Shown piece by piece: positions 8,859-17,996 of a stretch of DNA of 64,000 bases. The translations under genes and the position numbers were made by a program. The notes beneath the pieces are model-generated. The model searched no databases. It was not told where the DNA came from and saw nothing but the letters and a program-made list of their open reading frames with translations. How positions within the stretch are numbered: position 1 is the first letter of the stretch; each line of letters opens with the position of its first letter. Source of the DNA: Aeromonas sanarellii (GTDB taxonomy: Bacteria; Pseudomonadota; Gammaproteobacteria; Enterobacterales; Aeromonadaceae); NCBI RefSeq assembly GCF_000820085.1, contig NZ_CDBN01000043.1, positions 1 to 64,000 of the forward strand. Direction: 5' to 3'.

Positions 8859-9108
8859 TAGATGTGATCCCTTGGGAGAAGCGGCTTCGTCATCACCCTG
8901 TCAAAAACCAACCGAAGAGCCTGTTCGCCCCCGCCGGCGAGTACCGGTCGAAGGGCGAGCATGTTCCATCACAGGACGAAGCCGGAAACGAACATAAGTG
9001 CGGGCAGTGTAGCAAGGGAGGGGAAGCCTTGTCAGCCGATGGGACCGCCCTCCCCCCATCCAGACCCGTAAAAGTGCCCGCCTGTGTCAGAAACTGGGTG
9101 AAATGCGC

Positions 9109-9777
9109 TCAGCGCGGCGGATCGACCCGCCCGCCACCATTGCCGTTGACCCGAAACCAGCCGGCGATGCTGTAGCGCTCCTCGCTTGCGGGCAGCACCT
9201 CATGGGGGAACTCCTCCGACAAGAACAACACTAGGCGCCCACCTTTGGGGGAGACGTCCATCAGGAACTGCTCGTTGTCGTCATAGACCCGCAATATTCC
9301 CCCCGCCTCTGGCTGCCAGCCGTTGTTCAGGTAAAACACCGAGGTGAGGCGGCGGTTGGAGCGCCCGGCGAAGGCATCGCGATGGGTGGCGTAGAAGTCG
9401 CCACGCCGGTAGCGGGCGAAGTGGGCCTCGTAGTCGAACAGCCCCAGCATCAGGCTGCGGTTGGCGGCCAGGCGCAGGGACTCCATGCGCGCCAGATAGT
9501 CGGCCACCGGCGCGCCGAGGGAAGGGTCCAGCCAGTGGATCTGATCCCGGCGGATGTCTCGGTTGTCCTGGTGCAGGGTGGCGCGACCGATCCCCGCCGG
9601 TTGCCACTCATGGGGCAGGCAGGCCTTGAGGGCATCCACCTCGGCGGCGGTTAAAAAATCGTCCACTATCACCCAGCCCCGGGTGTAGATGGCATCCATG
9701 ACGGCTTGATAGTCCAAGATAGGCTCGCAGCGAGGAGAGAGAGTGCGCTTTGTAGCGACTTCGGGGCCCTTGCACAA
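9109..9777 (-). CDS. 2-oxoglutarate/Fe(II)-dependent oxygenase family protein
   Basis: About 222 residues with a prolyl-4-hydroxylase-like double-stranded beta-helix. The iron triad is visible as H132 and D134 in YATHRDAF and H192 in FPHEVLP. The 2-oxoglutarate-binding arginine is R201 in ERYSIAGWF. The substrate is unknown; related proteins hydroxylate other proteins or small molecules. The start is uncertain. The TTG at 9777 follows AGGAG at a somewhat long distance, and the first ATG (9699) lacks a ribosome-binding site. A 12-base palindrome, CAAACCGGTTTG, covers the TTG. Confidence 0.8.
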   Translation of the reverse strand: MCKGPEVATKRTLSPRCEPILDYQAVMDAIYTRGWVIVDDFLTAAEVDALKACLPHEWQPAGIGRATLHQDNRDIRRDQIHWLDPSLGAPVADYLARMESLRLAANRSLMLGLFDYEAHFARYRRGDFYATHRDAFAGRSNRRLTSVFYLNNGWQPEAGGILRVYDDNEQFLMDVSPKGGRLVLFLSEEFPHEVLPASEERYSIAGWFRVNGNGGGRVDPPR

Positions 9778-9924
9778 ACCGGTTTGCTTCTCCTGAGAAG
9801 TCCCGCCATCAATAGGAGGCGGCCTGCCACAGCCCCTTTCCCCTTGCTCACCGGCGCCCGGCCCGCTAACGTGCAGAGATCGCCCTCTGGGGCGCCTTGC
9901 CCATCATCTTTCCAGGAGAGTGCC

Positions 9925-10401
9925 ATGTCCCTGCCCCCTATTCCCCTGCAACGACTCGACGGCATGCCCTGCTCCACCGCGGATCTGCAGGGGCGGGTCC
10001 TGCTGGTGGTCAACGTGGCCAGCCGCTGCGGCTTCACCCCCCAGTACACCGGGCTCGAGGCCCTCTATCGCCGGTTCGGCCCCCGGGGCTTCGAGATCCT
10101 GGGCTTCCCCTGCGATCAGTTCGGCCACCAGGAGCCCGGCGATGCCGAGGAGATCGCCCGCTTCTGCTCCCTCGACTATCCGGTCAGCTTCCCCCTGATG
10201 GCGAAATGCGAGGTCAACGGCGCCCAGGCCCACCCCTTCTATCGCTGGCTCAAGCAGCAAAAGCCGGGGCTCCTCGGGAGCGAGGCCATCAAGTGGAACT
10301 TCACCAAGTTCCTCATCGATCGGGAAGGCCGGGTGGTGGACAGATTCGCCCCCCAGACCAGGCCGGAGGCGCTGACCCAGGCCATCGAGGCGCAGCTCTG
10401 A
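9925..10401 (+). CDS. glutathione peroxidase-family thiol peroxidase
   Basis: A 158-residue protein of the glutathione peroxidase fold, reducing hydroperoxides in the cytoplasm. The peroxidatic residue is an ordinary cysteine, C35 in NVASRCGFTPQY, not selenocysteine. The catalytic-tetrad positions appear as FPCDQFG and KWNFTKFLID. The ATG at 9925 follows AGGAGAG. In bacteria such Cys-type enzymes often use thioredoxin (BtuE-like), but the donor is not shown by the sequence. It is divergent from the 2OG oxygenase gene. Confidence 0.9.
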   Translation: MSLPPIPLQRLDGMPCSTADLQGRVLLVVNVASRCGFTPQYTGLEALYRRFGPRGFEILGFPCDQFGHQEPGDAEEIARFCSLDYPVSFPLMAKCEVNGAQAHPFYRWLKQQKPGLLGSEAIKWNFTKFLIDREGRVVDRFAPQTRPEALTQAIEAQL

Positions 10402-10679
10402 CAAGGCTTGCGACGACGCGAGCCCGGTGCTCCCTTCGCGGCGCCCCTCCTTCTGTTTGCCAGGATGGCGGCGGCCGTCACCGTGGGGCTGCGCCCATTC
10501 GCGACACGGCTGCTGCGTGATCGCCTCGCGTCTGCTATATTACGCGCCCACTGTCTCTCGTGCGGTCGCCCCGCCGGGCTCAGGCCCTGCCTCGATGGCG
10601 ACCCACCCTATTTTCCATGTCGTGACGGACCAAGGCTGCCGTCACCCGTTGAGCCCAAGGCTCGGAGTGTCCCTCGAAC

Positions 10680-12074
10680 ATGTCATTCAATGAACTGGGT
10701 CTGTCACCGCACATCCTGCGGGCCGTCAAGGAGCTGGGTTACGAACAACCCACCCCCATCCAGCAGCAAGCCATTCCCGCCATCCTGGCCGGGCAGGACG
10801 TGCTGGGCGGCGCCCAGACAGGCACGGGCAAGACGGCCGGTTTCACCCTGCCCATGCTCCATCGGCTGCTGGCCAACCATGGCCGGGGCGGTCGCCGTCA
10901 GGTGCGAGCCCTGGTGCTGACCCCGACCCGGGAGCTGGCCGCCCAGGTGGGCGAGAGCATCATCAAATACGCCCACCACCTGCCGTTTCGCACCCTGATC
11001 GCCTACGGCGGCGTCAGCATCAAGCCGAACCTGGACGCCATCAAGCTCGGGGTCGACATCCTGGTGGCTACCCCGGGCCGCCTGCTGGATCTGCTGACCC
11101 AGGGAGCCTTGACCCTGAGCGCCCTGGAAGTGCTGGTACTGGACGAAGCGGACAGAATGCTCGACATGGGCTTCATCACCGACATCCGCCGCATCATGAA
11201 GGCGCTGCCTGACGAGCGCCAGACCCTGCTCTTCTCCGCCACCTTCTCGGATGACATCAAGGCCCTGGCGGACGATCTGCTCAAGGATCCCACCCTCATC
11301 GAGGTGGATCCCAGCAACACCGCCGCCGAGCAGGTGACCCAGCGCATCATCCAGGTCGATCGGGAACGCCGCCGGGAGATGCTCTCCCACATGATCGGCC
11401 GTGGCAACTGGCAGCGGGTGCTGGTGTTCGTGCGCACCAAGCAGATCGCCGACAGGCTCGCCCAGCAGATGCAGAAAGACGGTCTGGATACGGTCGCCAT
11501 TCACGGTGACAAGAGCCAGGGGGCTCGCAATCGGGCGCTGGCGGATTTCCGTGAGGGCAAGGTGCGGGTGCTGGTCGCCACCGACATCGCCGCACGGGGT
11601 CTGGACATCGATCAGCTGCCCCACGTGATCAACTTCGAACTGCCCCAGATGGCGGAGGATTACATCCACCGCATCGGTCGCACCGGCCGCGCCGGGCGTG
11701 GCGGCGAGGCCATCTCCCTGGTGAGCCAGGACGAGCTGGGTCAGCTCAAGGAGATCGAGGCACTGATCGGCCAATCACTGCAGGTGGAGACCCTGGAAGG
11801 GTACGAGCCGAGCGGCAAGCCGAGCCGTCAGACCCTGCCGGGCAGCAAGCCGGTCCAAAACCCGCCCCGCGCCCGTGGCCATGCCAACGCCAAGGGTGGC
11901 AAGGGCAAAACCGCCGGCCAGGCCAGGGGGGATGGCGCCAAGAAACCGGCCCAGTCTGCGCAAAACAAGTCCCGCAAGCGGGAAGTGGTGGGCGAGGACA
12001 TCGGTTTTGCCCCCCTGCGCCGCCTGCCCAAGGCCCAGCGCGGCGACTATCAGGACAACTCCAGCGAGGAGTAA
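10680..12074 (+). CDS. rhlE: DEAD-box ATP-dependent RNA helicase RhlE
   Basis: A 464-residue DEAD-box helicase acting in ribosome assembly and RNA remodelling. Motifs are in order: Q motif [10 protein letters not shown] (25-34), Walker A AQTGTGKT (45-52), PTRELA, DEAD (155-158), SAT near 185, then the second RecA domain with [11 protein letters not shown] and [14 protein letters not shown] lysine/arginine-rich, low-complexity tail of about 90 residues suits RNA binding and is typical of RhlE. A 278-base leader without a gene precedes it, a common feature of cold-regulated DEAD-box genes, though regulation is not demonstrated here. Confidence 0.93.
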   Translation: MSFNELGLSPHILRAVKELGYEQPTPIQQQAIPAILAGQDVLGGAQTGTGKTAGFTLPMLHRLLANHGRGGRRQVRALVLTPTRELAAQVGESIIKYAHHLPFRTLIAYGGVSIKPNLDAIKLGVDILVATPGRLLDLLTQGALTLSALEVLVLDEADRMLDMGFITDIRRIMKALPDERQTLLFSATFSDDIKALADDLLKDPTLIEVDPSNTAAEQVTQRIIQVDRERRREMLSHMIGRGNWQRVLVFVRTKQIADRLAQQMQKDGLDTVAIHGDKSQGARNRALADFREGKVRVLVATDIAARGLDIDQLPHVINFELPQMAEDYIHRIGRTGRAGRGGEAISLVSQDELGQLKEIEALIGQSLQVETLEGYEPSGKPSRQTLPGSKPVQNPPRARGHANAKGGKGKTAGQARGDGAKKPAQSAQNKSRKREVVGEDIGFAPLRRLPKAQRGDYQDNSSEE

Positions 12075-12097
12075 GCCAGTGTGCCGACGCCATCATG

Positions 12098-12127
12098 AAA
12101 AAACCGCCTCCGGGCGGTTTTTTTACT
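12098..12127. terminator. terminator after rhlE
   Basis: A perfect stem, aaaaaaccgcc with gggcggttttttt, has A and T tracts on both sides. It can serve rhlE and the convergent acetyltransferase gene. Confidence 0.9.
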
Positions 12128-12174
12128 GGATCTGAGCATCCCTTCTCGGAGTCTCTTTCCGTCTCATCCGGTGT

Positions 12175-12663
12175 TCACTCAATGGGCTTATCGCCCGGGA
12201 CCGATCCGGCAGCCATGGCCTCGGCCTGCTTGATGACAAACCCTCTCTCGATACCGGCCTTGAAGCCCAGCTTTTCATAGAGGCGGTGGGCCCCTTCGCG
12301 CCCCTCCCCCGAGAGCAGCATCACCTTGTAGCAATCCAGCGCCCAGGCCAGGGAGAGGGCCTGCTCAAGCACCCTCTGGCTCAACCCCTGGCGCCGGAAC
12401 ACAGAGGCAGTGACCACGTGCTCTATGATGCCAAAGGGCCTGCCGCCGTTGGTCAGGGTCGGGATCACCCCGAGCTGGCAGGTGGCGGCGAGCTCACCGC
12501 CCACCTCCGCCACGATGATCCGCACCTCGGGCCTGGCCAGCAGGCGCGTGAGCGCCTCCCTCGCCATGGAGGGCCTCATCACGGGATCCCGGGGTCTGAG
12601 CTCGGCATAGAGGCTGAGCAAGCCCGCCAGATCCTGCTCCTTGCACTCTCTGATCACCACCAT
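12175..12663 (-). CDS. GNAT-family N-acetyltransferase
   Basis: A 162-residue single-domain GNAT. The acetyl-CoA-binding region is VVTASVFRRQGLSQRVLEQA near residues 87-106, a variant of the R/Q-x-x-G-x-G/A loop. The C-terminal GAHRLYEKLGFKA is the usual closing motif of the fold. The acceptor substrate cannot be predicted. It is convergent with rhlE. Confidence 0.85.
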   Translation of the reverse strand: MVVIRECKEQDLAGLLSLYAELRPRDPVMRPSMAREALTRLLARPEVRIIVAEVGGELAATCQLGVIPTLTNGGRPFGIIEHVVTASVFRRQGLSQRVLEQALSLAWALDCYKVMLLSGEGREGAHRLYEKLGFKAGIERGFVIKQAEAMAAGSVPGDKPIE

Positions 12664-12749
12664 GGCACACCTCCTGATCTGCCACTCACCCTCAGGCGGG
12701 TCATGAATGACGCCAGCATGTGATGTACGCAGGCATAAAGAGAAAGAAG

Positions 12750-12775
12750 ATGCCTTCCCCTGGTTGGGAAGGCAT
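12750..12775 (-). terminator. terminator of the DUF5718 gene
   Basis: The inverted repeat atgccttccc/gggaaggcat lies just past the stop codon at 12781. On the minus strand it is followed by a T-rich stretch. Confidence 0.7.
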
Positions 12776-12780
12776 GGGGC

Positions 12781-13626
12781 TCAGCGGGTCTTGACCGCCT
12801 GCAGCAGGGCCGAGACATCCGGGCCAAAGGTGCGGGCGCGGATGGCTTCGCGAATGTCGCTCTCGCCGTAGCGGCTGGCCGGGTAGACCACCACGCAGGC
12901 GGTGTCGCCGGGGGCGAGGAAGTGGGTCTCGCCGAAGGGGGTGTAGCGGGTGGCGCCAATGCTGATGAGGGCATGAGCCGGGCGTCCCGCCTGGGCCAGC
13001 AACTCCTGGATATGCTCGGCCGGCCCCTCGTCCTGCTGATGGTTGAACTTGTCGATGGCCCAGTCGAGCAACTGCTGATGGAAGTAGCTGTAATCCACCG
13101 CCGCGCTGTCAATGCCATAGGGGTGCAGCTCGCCGTCCCGCTCCAGATAGCAGGCGATGCGGTAGTCATCGAGCTCGCATCCCGCGCCGAAGTGGGTCAG
13201 GGGCAGCAGGTTCGCGGCCAGCCCCTTGCTCTCCTCGCCCCAGTTCTTCTTCTCGCTGATCTTCTTGGCGTTGGGGCGGCGGATGGAGCAGTCGTTGTAG
13301 GCGCCAAACGCCTTGGGATGGATCGCGACCACCTGCTCCCCTGCGTACTCCAGCTCGCACCAGAGCGCCACTTCCGGTTCAATCTGCACCTTCTCGTCCC
13401 CGCTCACCGCCGCCTCGGGCAGGAAGATGGCGTCGCCGCTCAACGGGAAGACCCCGAGCTGGCCGGGATGGGACGGCACATAGAAGGGGAACAGCGCCTT
13501 GGGGGCGACCTTGTCGTCAACCTTGACGGCGACGAAGTCCGCCGCCTCCCCGGCCTGCTCCAGGTGACCGGCGAAGTTGCCCGCCACCCCCAATCCGATG
13601 AAGTTGCTCAATTCGGTGATCTGCAT
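12781..13626 (-). CDS. DUF5718-type protein of unknown function
   Basis: A 281-residue cytoplasmic protein starting MQITELSNFIGLGVAGNF. From memory this N-terminus (FIGxGVAGNFxGHLEQAGE) marks a conserved family in Vibrio and Aeromonas annotated DUF5718. It contains many acidic and glycine-rich turns, such as YNDCSIRRPNAKKISEKKN, and no signal peptide or membrane segment. I chose the ATG at 13626 because TGGAG precedes it; the upstream extension is low-complexity. A distant resemblance to fumarylacetoacetate-hydrolase-like proteins is possible but unproven. It is divergent from cyaB. Confidence 0.7.
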   Translation of the reverse strand: MQITELSNFIGLGVAGNFAGHLEQAGEAADFVAVKVDDKVAPKALFPFYVPSHPGQLGVFPLSGDAIFLPEAAVSGDEKVQIEPEVALWCELEYAGEQVVAIHPKAFGAYNDCSIRRPNAKKISEKKNWGEESKGLAANLLPLTHFGAGCELDDYRIACYLERDGELHPYGIDSAAVDYSYFHQQLLDWAIDKFNHQQDEGPAEHIQELLAQAGRPAHALISIGATRYTPFGETHFLAPGDTACVVVYPASRYGESDIREAIRARTFGPDVSALLQAVKTR

Positions 13627-13888
13627 CTGTGGCTCCACTGGCGCGGCCCGGGCCGCCGCCTCGTTGTGTTGTTCAGGGGCGGAAAGTACCGCCAAAGAGG
13701 GAGCTTATTAGAGCACAGCCCCGAGACGGCGCCCAGCCGCCCCGGGGCAAGCTGTGCTCCAGGGCGGATTTCTCCCCTCCAGGTGGTCATAAAGAGAGCA
13801 GTCAGCGTCAAGCTGTGATCCCGGTACTTGGGCGAGGCCGGTGCTTTTGCTAGTCTGCCCCATTCAGTTGCCGTTCGGGGGTCCACAG

Positions 13889-14446
13889 ATGGCCATCACC
13901 ACTCATTTCCAGGGTCGCTTCGAGGTGGAGTTCAAATACCGCCTGGCGGATCGCGCGGCCTTCCTGCGTGCCCTTGCGACCCTCGGCCCCGAGGTGATGG
14001 TGGAGGCGGACCACGAGCAGGACTGCTACTTCGACACGGCGGACGGAGCCCTGGCCCGGGAGGGCAAGAGCCTGGTGATCCGCACCATGCACGGTGCCGG
14101 CATCCGGCTCTGGATCGTCAAGGGGCCGGGGCCGGATCGCTGTGAGGCGGTCAACATCACCGATGCGGACAAGGCGGCCAGCATGGTGTGCACCCTGGGC
14201 TACCGGCCGGTGCTGACCATCGACAAGCGGCGCAGCATCTACTTCGTCGGCCCCTTCCACATCACCCTGGACAGTCTGGCCGGCCTTGGCGACTTCGCCG
14301 AGCTGGCCATCATGACCGACGACGAGGCCGCCCTGCCCACCCATCGCGCGCAGCTGCAGACGCTGGCCGCAAGGCTGGGGCTCACCCCCGACATGCTGGA
14401 GACCCGCTCCTATCGCACCCTGTGCGAGCAGCGGGCCTCCCTTTGA
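13889..14446 (+). CDS. cyaB: class IV adenylyl cyclase, CYTH domain
   Basis: A 185-residue CYTH-fold enzyme making cAMP from ATP. The defining ExExK signature is E12-V-E14-F-K16 in RFEVEFKYRL. Other charged strands of the triphosphate tunnel follow: SLVIRTM, IRLWIVKGP, DKRRSIY and FAELAIMTDDE. The sequence closely resembles my memory of Aeromonas hydrophila CyaB (AC2), the founding class IV cyclase. The ATG at 13889 gives the expected N-terminus. It heads a co-directional cluster with a Nudix hydrolase 16 bases downstream. Related CYTH proteins can also be thiamine-triphosphatases, but the overall match favours the cyclase. Confidence 0.88.
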   Translation: MAITTHFQGRFEVEFKYRLADRAAFLRALATLGPEVMVEADHEQDCYFDTADGALAREGKSLVIRTMHGAGIRLWIVKGPGPDRCEAVNITDADKAASMVCTLGYRPVLTIDKRRSIYFVGPFHITLDSLAGLGDFAELAIMTDDEAALPTHRAQLQTLAARLGLTPDMLETRSYRTLCEQRASL

Positions 14447-14462
14447 CAAGAGGACTCTGCCC

Positions 14463-14855
14463 ATGATCGACAAACTGGCCTGGCTGACCTTCAAGGAGGG
14501 GCAACTGTTGTGCGCCCGCTCCCACGGCAAGGCCCTCTACTACATTCCCGGCGGCAAGCGCGAGCCGGGCGAGAGCGACGAGGCCGCCCTGGTGCGCGAG
14601 ATCGAGGAAGAGCTGGCGGTCAGGCTCCACCCCGAGACTCTGCGCCTGGCCTGCGAATTCAGCGCCCAGGCCGACGGCAAGCCGCAAGGGGTGCTGGTGA
14701 ATCTGCGCTGCTACACGGGGGAAGCCGACGGTACTCCCACCGCCTCGGCGGAGATCGCCGAGCTGCGCTGGCTCGACAGCCGTCACCAGGACCAGCTCTC
14801 CCCCGTCTCCCGCCTGCTGTTCCAGTGGCTGGCGGAGCAGGGCCTGATCCGCTAA
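14463..14855 (+). CDS. Nudix hydrolase
   Basis: A 130-residue single-domain Nudix protein that would cleave a nucleoside diphosphate linked to another group. The Nudix box is GGKREPGESDEAALVREIEEE at about residues 30-50, with all metal-binding glutamates and the REIEEE core present; the final glycine of the box is replaced by alanine. AGAGGA precedes the ATG. It lies 16 bases behind cyaB, so the two are probably co-transcribed. The substrate is not predictable. Confidence 0.88.
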   Translation: MIDKLAWLTFKEGQLLCARSHGKALYYIPGGKREPGESDEAALVREIEEELAVRLHPETLRLACEFSAQADGKPQGVLVNLRCYTGEADGTPTASAEIAELRWLDSRHQDQLSPVSRLLFQWLAEQGLIR

Positions 14856-14954
14856 GGCTGCGTACCGTTTGACAGGCGTGCGGTCGCCCTAGCGGGCGGC
14901 GCCCCCCGTGAAAGATGATCCCGAGTGGGTCAAGTGAGAAGATGAGGAGTTTCA

Positions 14955-15461
14955 ATGGAGATCCTTGAGGTCGATAGCACCAGAGGCATCAAACCGGCGC
15001 TGATCACCCTGCTGCAAGATTGCGTGGCCAGCGGTGCATCCGTGGGCTTCCTGCCCCCCCTGCAGGAAGAGCAGGGGCTGGCGTACTGGCAAGGCATCGA
15101 AGGGGAGTTGGCCAACGGAGTGCGCAGGCTCTGGGTGGCATTCGATCAGCATCACCTGATCGGCGCCCTGCAACTCTCCCTGTGCACCAAGGCCAACGGC
15201 GGCCACAGGGCCGAGGTGGAAAAACTGATGGTGCACAGCGAGGCCCGTGGCAAGGGAGTGGGCCGCGCCCTCATGCAGGCCATGGAGCAGGGAGCCCGGG
15301 ATGCCGGGCGCAGCCTGCTGGTGCTGGACACCCGGGTCGGCGACGTGGCCTCCACCCTCTATCGTCAGCTCGGCTACCTGGAGGCCGGCCAGATCCCGAA
15401 TTTCGCCCGCAATGGGGACGGCACCCTGGCCGCCACCCAGTTCTTTTACAAGCAGCTCTGA
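14955..15461 (+). CDS. GNAT-family N-acetyltransferase
   Basis: A 168-residue GNAT. The acetyl-CoA loop is VHSEARGKGVGRALMQAMEQ near residues 95-114, with the exact R-x-K-G-x-G pattern. LYRQLGYLEAGQIP closes the fold. GAGGAG sits before the ATG. It is 99 bases downstream of the Nudix gene on the same strand. The acceptor is unknown. Confidence 0.87.
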   Translation: MEILEVDSTRGIKPALITLLQDCVASGASVGFLPPLQEEQGLAYWQGIEGELANGVRRLWVAFDQHHLIGALQLSLCTKANGGHRAEVEKLMVHSEARGKGVGRALMQAMEQGARDAGRSLLVLDTRVGDVASTLYRQLGYLEAGQIPNFARNGDGTLAATQFFYKQL

Positions 15462-15600
15462 GGCGGGTGCCGATCGGCGGCCTCCCCATACAACCAGGCC
15501 AGCCCTCGGGCCGACCTTGTCCATGGGGCCGCGGCTTGCCGGCTTGGCGCGGCGCTCTCCCTCTTCCCGTTCAACCAGATCCCATTGGCAAGGAGCCAGC

Positions 15601-15909
15601 ATGATATTGGAAGTCGCCCACCTGCAGATCATTCCCGGCCAGGCCCCCGCCTTCGAGCAGGCGTTCGAGGAGGCCCAGCGCATCATCAGCACCATGCCGG
15701 GCTACAAAGGCCACCAGTTGCAGCGCTCATTGACCGATCCCCACCGCTACCTGCTGCAGGTCCGGTGGCAGCGGCTCGAGGATCATACCCAGGGCTTCAG
15801 GGGCTCGCCCCAGTATCAGGAGTGGAAAGCCCTGCTGCACCACTTCTACGACCCCTTCCCCACCGTCGAGCACTTTCAGGACGCAACGCCGATCAGCGCC
15901 GCAAGCTGA
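15601..15909 (+). CDS. ABM-domain (antibiotic biosynthesis monooxygenase-like) protein
   Basis: A 102-residue ferredoxin-like alpha/beta protein of the ABM/YgiN superfamily. The conserved pattern is visible as PGYKGHQLQRSLTDPHRYLL, followed by RWQRLEDHTQGFRGSPQYQE. AAGGAG precedes the ATG at 15601. Family members include quinol monooxygenases and heme-degrading enzymes, but many have no assigned activity. It is the last gene of the rightward cluster and ends in a perfect 12-base-pair terminator. Confidence 0.83.
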   Translation: MILEVAHLQIIPGQAPAFEQAFEEAQRIISTMPGYKGHQLQRSLTDPHRYLLQVRWQRLEDHTQGFRGSPQYQEWKALLHHFYDPFPTVEHFQDATPISAAS

Positions 15910-15913
15910 GTCT

Positions 15914-15943
15914 TGATCAGCCCGTCCTGTCACGGGCTGATCA
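15914..15943. terminator. terminator between the ABM gene and pdxY
   Basis: A perfect 12-base-pair stem (15914-15925 with 15932-15943) lies between two convergent stop codons, so it can serve both genes. Confidence 0.75.
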
Positions 15944-15949
15944 CTCTCT

Positions 15950-16813
15950 TCAGGTCAGGCGATCGGCCCTGTGGGCGATCACGGGATCGGCAAAGGCGCC
16001 CTGGGCCCGGATCAGCTGCAACTCGTAGGCGTCCGCCTCCCAGGTCTGGCGCAGCACCGCATCCACCGCGGCATTGGTGCGTTCAAACGCGCTCACGGCG
16101 TCGAATCCCGCCTGCAGGTTGGCCAGCATAAGGGCGCTGATGAGATCCCCCACCCCTACCGGCTGACGGGCAAAGTCGTAGAGCGGGCGGGCGATAAGGT
16201 AATCCCCCTCTGGGGTCGCCAACAGCATCTCGAAGCGCCCGGCCACGCTGGCGGCGCGGCCCAGGTGCTTGACCAGCACCATCTTGACGCCGCTTTCCAG
16301 CAGCTGATGAGCCGCGGCCCGGGTCTGCGCCAGGGTCGCCAGATGAAGGCCGCACAGGGTCTCCAGCTCCAGTAGGTTGGGAGCCATGATGTCTGCCACC
16401 GGCAGCGCCTTCTCCATCAGGAAGCGAGTGACACCCGGAGCGACTATGCAACCCTTCTCCGGGTGCCCCATGACGGGATCGCAGAAGTAGATGGCCGCCG
16501 GATTGGCCGCCTTGACCGCCGCCACTACCGCCAGGATCTCGTCCCCCTGCTCCGCCGACCCCAGATAGCCGCTCAGCACCGCATTGCAGCCCCCCAGCAC
16601 CTCTATGTTGCCGAGCCCCTGACAGAGGGCACCGATATGGCCCGCCGGCATCGCCATCCCCTGCCAGCCCGCCTCGTACTGGGTGTGGTTGGAGAACTGC
16701 ACCGTGTTGATGGGCCAGACCTCCATGCCGAGACGGCGCATGGGAAACACGGCGGCGCTGTTGCCGGCACAGCCGAACACCACGTGGGACTGGATAGAGA
16801 GAATGCGTTTCAT
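15950..16813 (-). CDS. pdxY: pyridoxal kinase PdxY
   Basis: A 287-residue ribokinase-family kinase, the exact length of E. coli PdxY. It phosphorylates pyridoxal in the B6 salvage pathway. The N-terminus [20 protein letters not shown] is the family signature. [12 protein letters not shown] is the metal/ATP-binding motif, and [12 protein letters not shown] near the end carries the catalytic aspartate of the GxGD motif. I chose the ATG at 16813 for this N-terminus. It is a single-gene unit convergent with the ABM gene. Confidence 0.93.
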   Translation of the reverse strand: MKRILSIQSHVVFGCAGNSAAVFPMRRLGMEVWPINTVQFSNHTQYEAGWQGMAMPAGHIGALCQGLGNIEVLGGCNAVLSGYLGSAEQGDEILAVVAAVKAANPAAIYFCDPVMGHPEKGCIVAPGVTRFLMEKALPVADIMAPNLLELETLCGLHLATLAQTRAAAHQLLESGVKMVLVKHLGRAASVAGRFEMLLATPEGDYLIARPLYDFARQPVGVGDLISALMLANLQAGFDAVSAFERTNAAVDAVLRQTWEADAYELQLIRAQGAFADPVIAHRADRLT

Positions 16814-17121
16814 CGAAACCACCGCACAAGAAGCATGAGGAAAACAGGCAATATATCGGATGAGGAGACGGCGCATCCAGCAATTACCGCCATCAACCTC
16901 TATTTATGCTTGAGAAGCCGGGATCTGCGGCAGATTTGGCCACCAGGATGTAGCCATCCCCCGCCCTTCCGTTCTCCTGCCATGCCGCTCCGACACAAAC
17001 CGCTATTGTCACCAGGCATTGTCAGGTCTATCGAGACTCTTGTTTGATGGCATATGAGATGCATTTTTGAACAGGTGATGGTGCCAAGGGCAGAGGCCGA
17101 AGGTTCACAGGAGAGTGGACA
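16814..17121. other. non-coding gap between pdxY and the DUF429 gene
   Basis: About 310 bases upstream of pdxY. I see no gene, RNA or repeat; the stretch is less GC-rich than its surroundings and must hold the pdxY promoter. Confidence 0.5.
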
Positions 17122-17153
17122 ACAGGGGGCAGCGCGGAAATGCTGTCCCCTGT
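17122..17153 (-). terminator. possible terminator of the DUF429 gene
   Basis: Arms 17122-17133 and 17142-17153 pair with one mismatch around an eight-base loop, just past the stop at 17163. No T-tract follows. Confidence 0.5.
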
Positions 17154-17162
17154 CTGGGGCCC

Positions 17163-17918
17163 TCAATCCCGGGCGAAGTGGTAGATCCAGCCCTCGTCCA
17201 GGGCCAAGTCGGCCGCTGGCGGCACCAGGGGAGGCAGCGAGGAGACGGCCCCCCCGGCCGCATACTGCAGGGCCATCAGGGCGCAGAGGGCGGCATCGTA
17301 GAGATCGGTGCCCGGCACCAGGGAGGCCGGCTGATGGGGCTGCAACTCGGGCCGCACCGCCGAGGCCTTGCCCCCCACCTTGGCCAGGGCGGGATAGACT
17401 TCCAGCACGGCGCGATCCGCCTCCCTCACCTGTTTTGGCACCAGCTGCAGATCCCCGAGGCGCGGCAGCATGGAGAGCGCCAGGGTGGCGTTGTTGCCCA
17501 GCCTGTCGAAGGTGGCCGAGAGCGGCTTCTTGCCGTACTGCTCATGGAGCCAGCGTTCGCAGTCCCGATAGGCGTAAGGGTTGTCTATCTCCCGCTGAGG
17601 CACGGCACACTCGGGCCCCCGCCCCGCCAGCAGCTCGCCGAGGGCCCGTGGAAATGCCAGGGGGGCGTCGATGCCGAGCGCGAGGTGCGGGCAGGCCAGC
17701 ACCTGCATCAGCGCCATCTCGTCTTGCAGCGCCGGACGCAGCAAGGCGTCCAGATCCGGCGCCACCCGGGAGCTCAGCCGAAACAGCGGGGAGATGCCGA
17801 GCCAGTGCAGGCGCCGCTCGCGAGCCTGCCAGCCCACCACGGCCACCGCCTGGGCATTGCCCTGCCAGCCCCTCACATCCCAGCCGATGCCGATGGCATC
17901 CATGTGTTCCGTTGTCAT
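17163..17918 (-). CDS. DUF429-domain protein (predicted RNase H-like nuclease fold)
   Basis: A 251-residue protein of the DUF429 family, predicted from family knowledge to adopt an RNase H-like fold. The early strand IGIGWDVRGWQG, with its acidic residue, and the later LALGIDAPLAFP fit that pattern. NPYAYRDCERWL and SATFDRLGNN are other conserved-looking blocks. The ATG at 17918 follows a strong GGAGGTG site and is preferred over the next ATG at 17903. No biochemical function is known to me. Confidence 0.7.
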   Translation of the reverse strand: MTTEHMDAIGIGWDVRGWQGNAQAVAVVGWQARERRLHWLGISPLFRLSSRVAPDLDALLRPALQDEMALMQVLACPHLALGIDAPLAFPRALGELLAGRGPECAVPQREIDNPYAYRDCERWLHEQYGKKPLSATFDRLGNNATLALSMLPRLGDLQLVPKQVREADRAVLEVYPALAKVGGKASAVRPELQPHQPASLVPGTDLYDAALCALMALQYAAGGAVSSLPPLVPPAADLALDEGWIYHFARD

Positions 17919-17996
17919 GCCCCTGTCACCTCCACGCACTATTGATGAAGCACAGGGTAATGACTGCCCCTCCTAAAGCAAGGGGCGGCAGCACGG

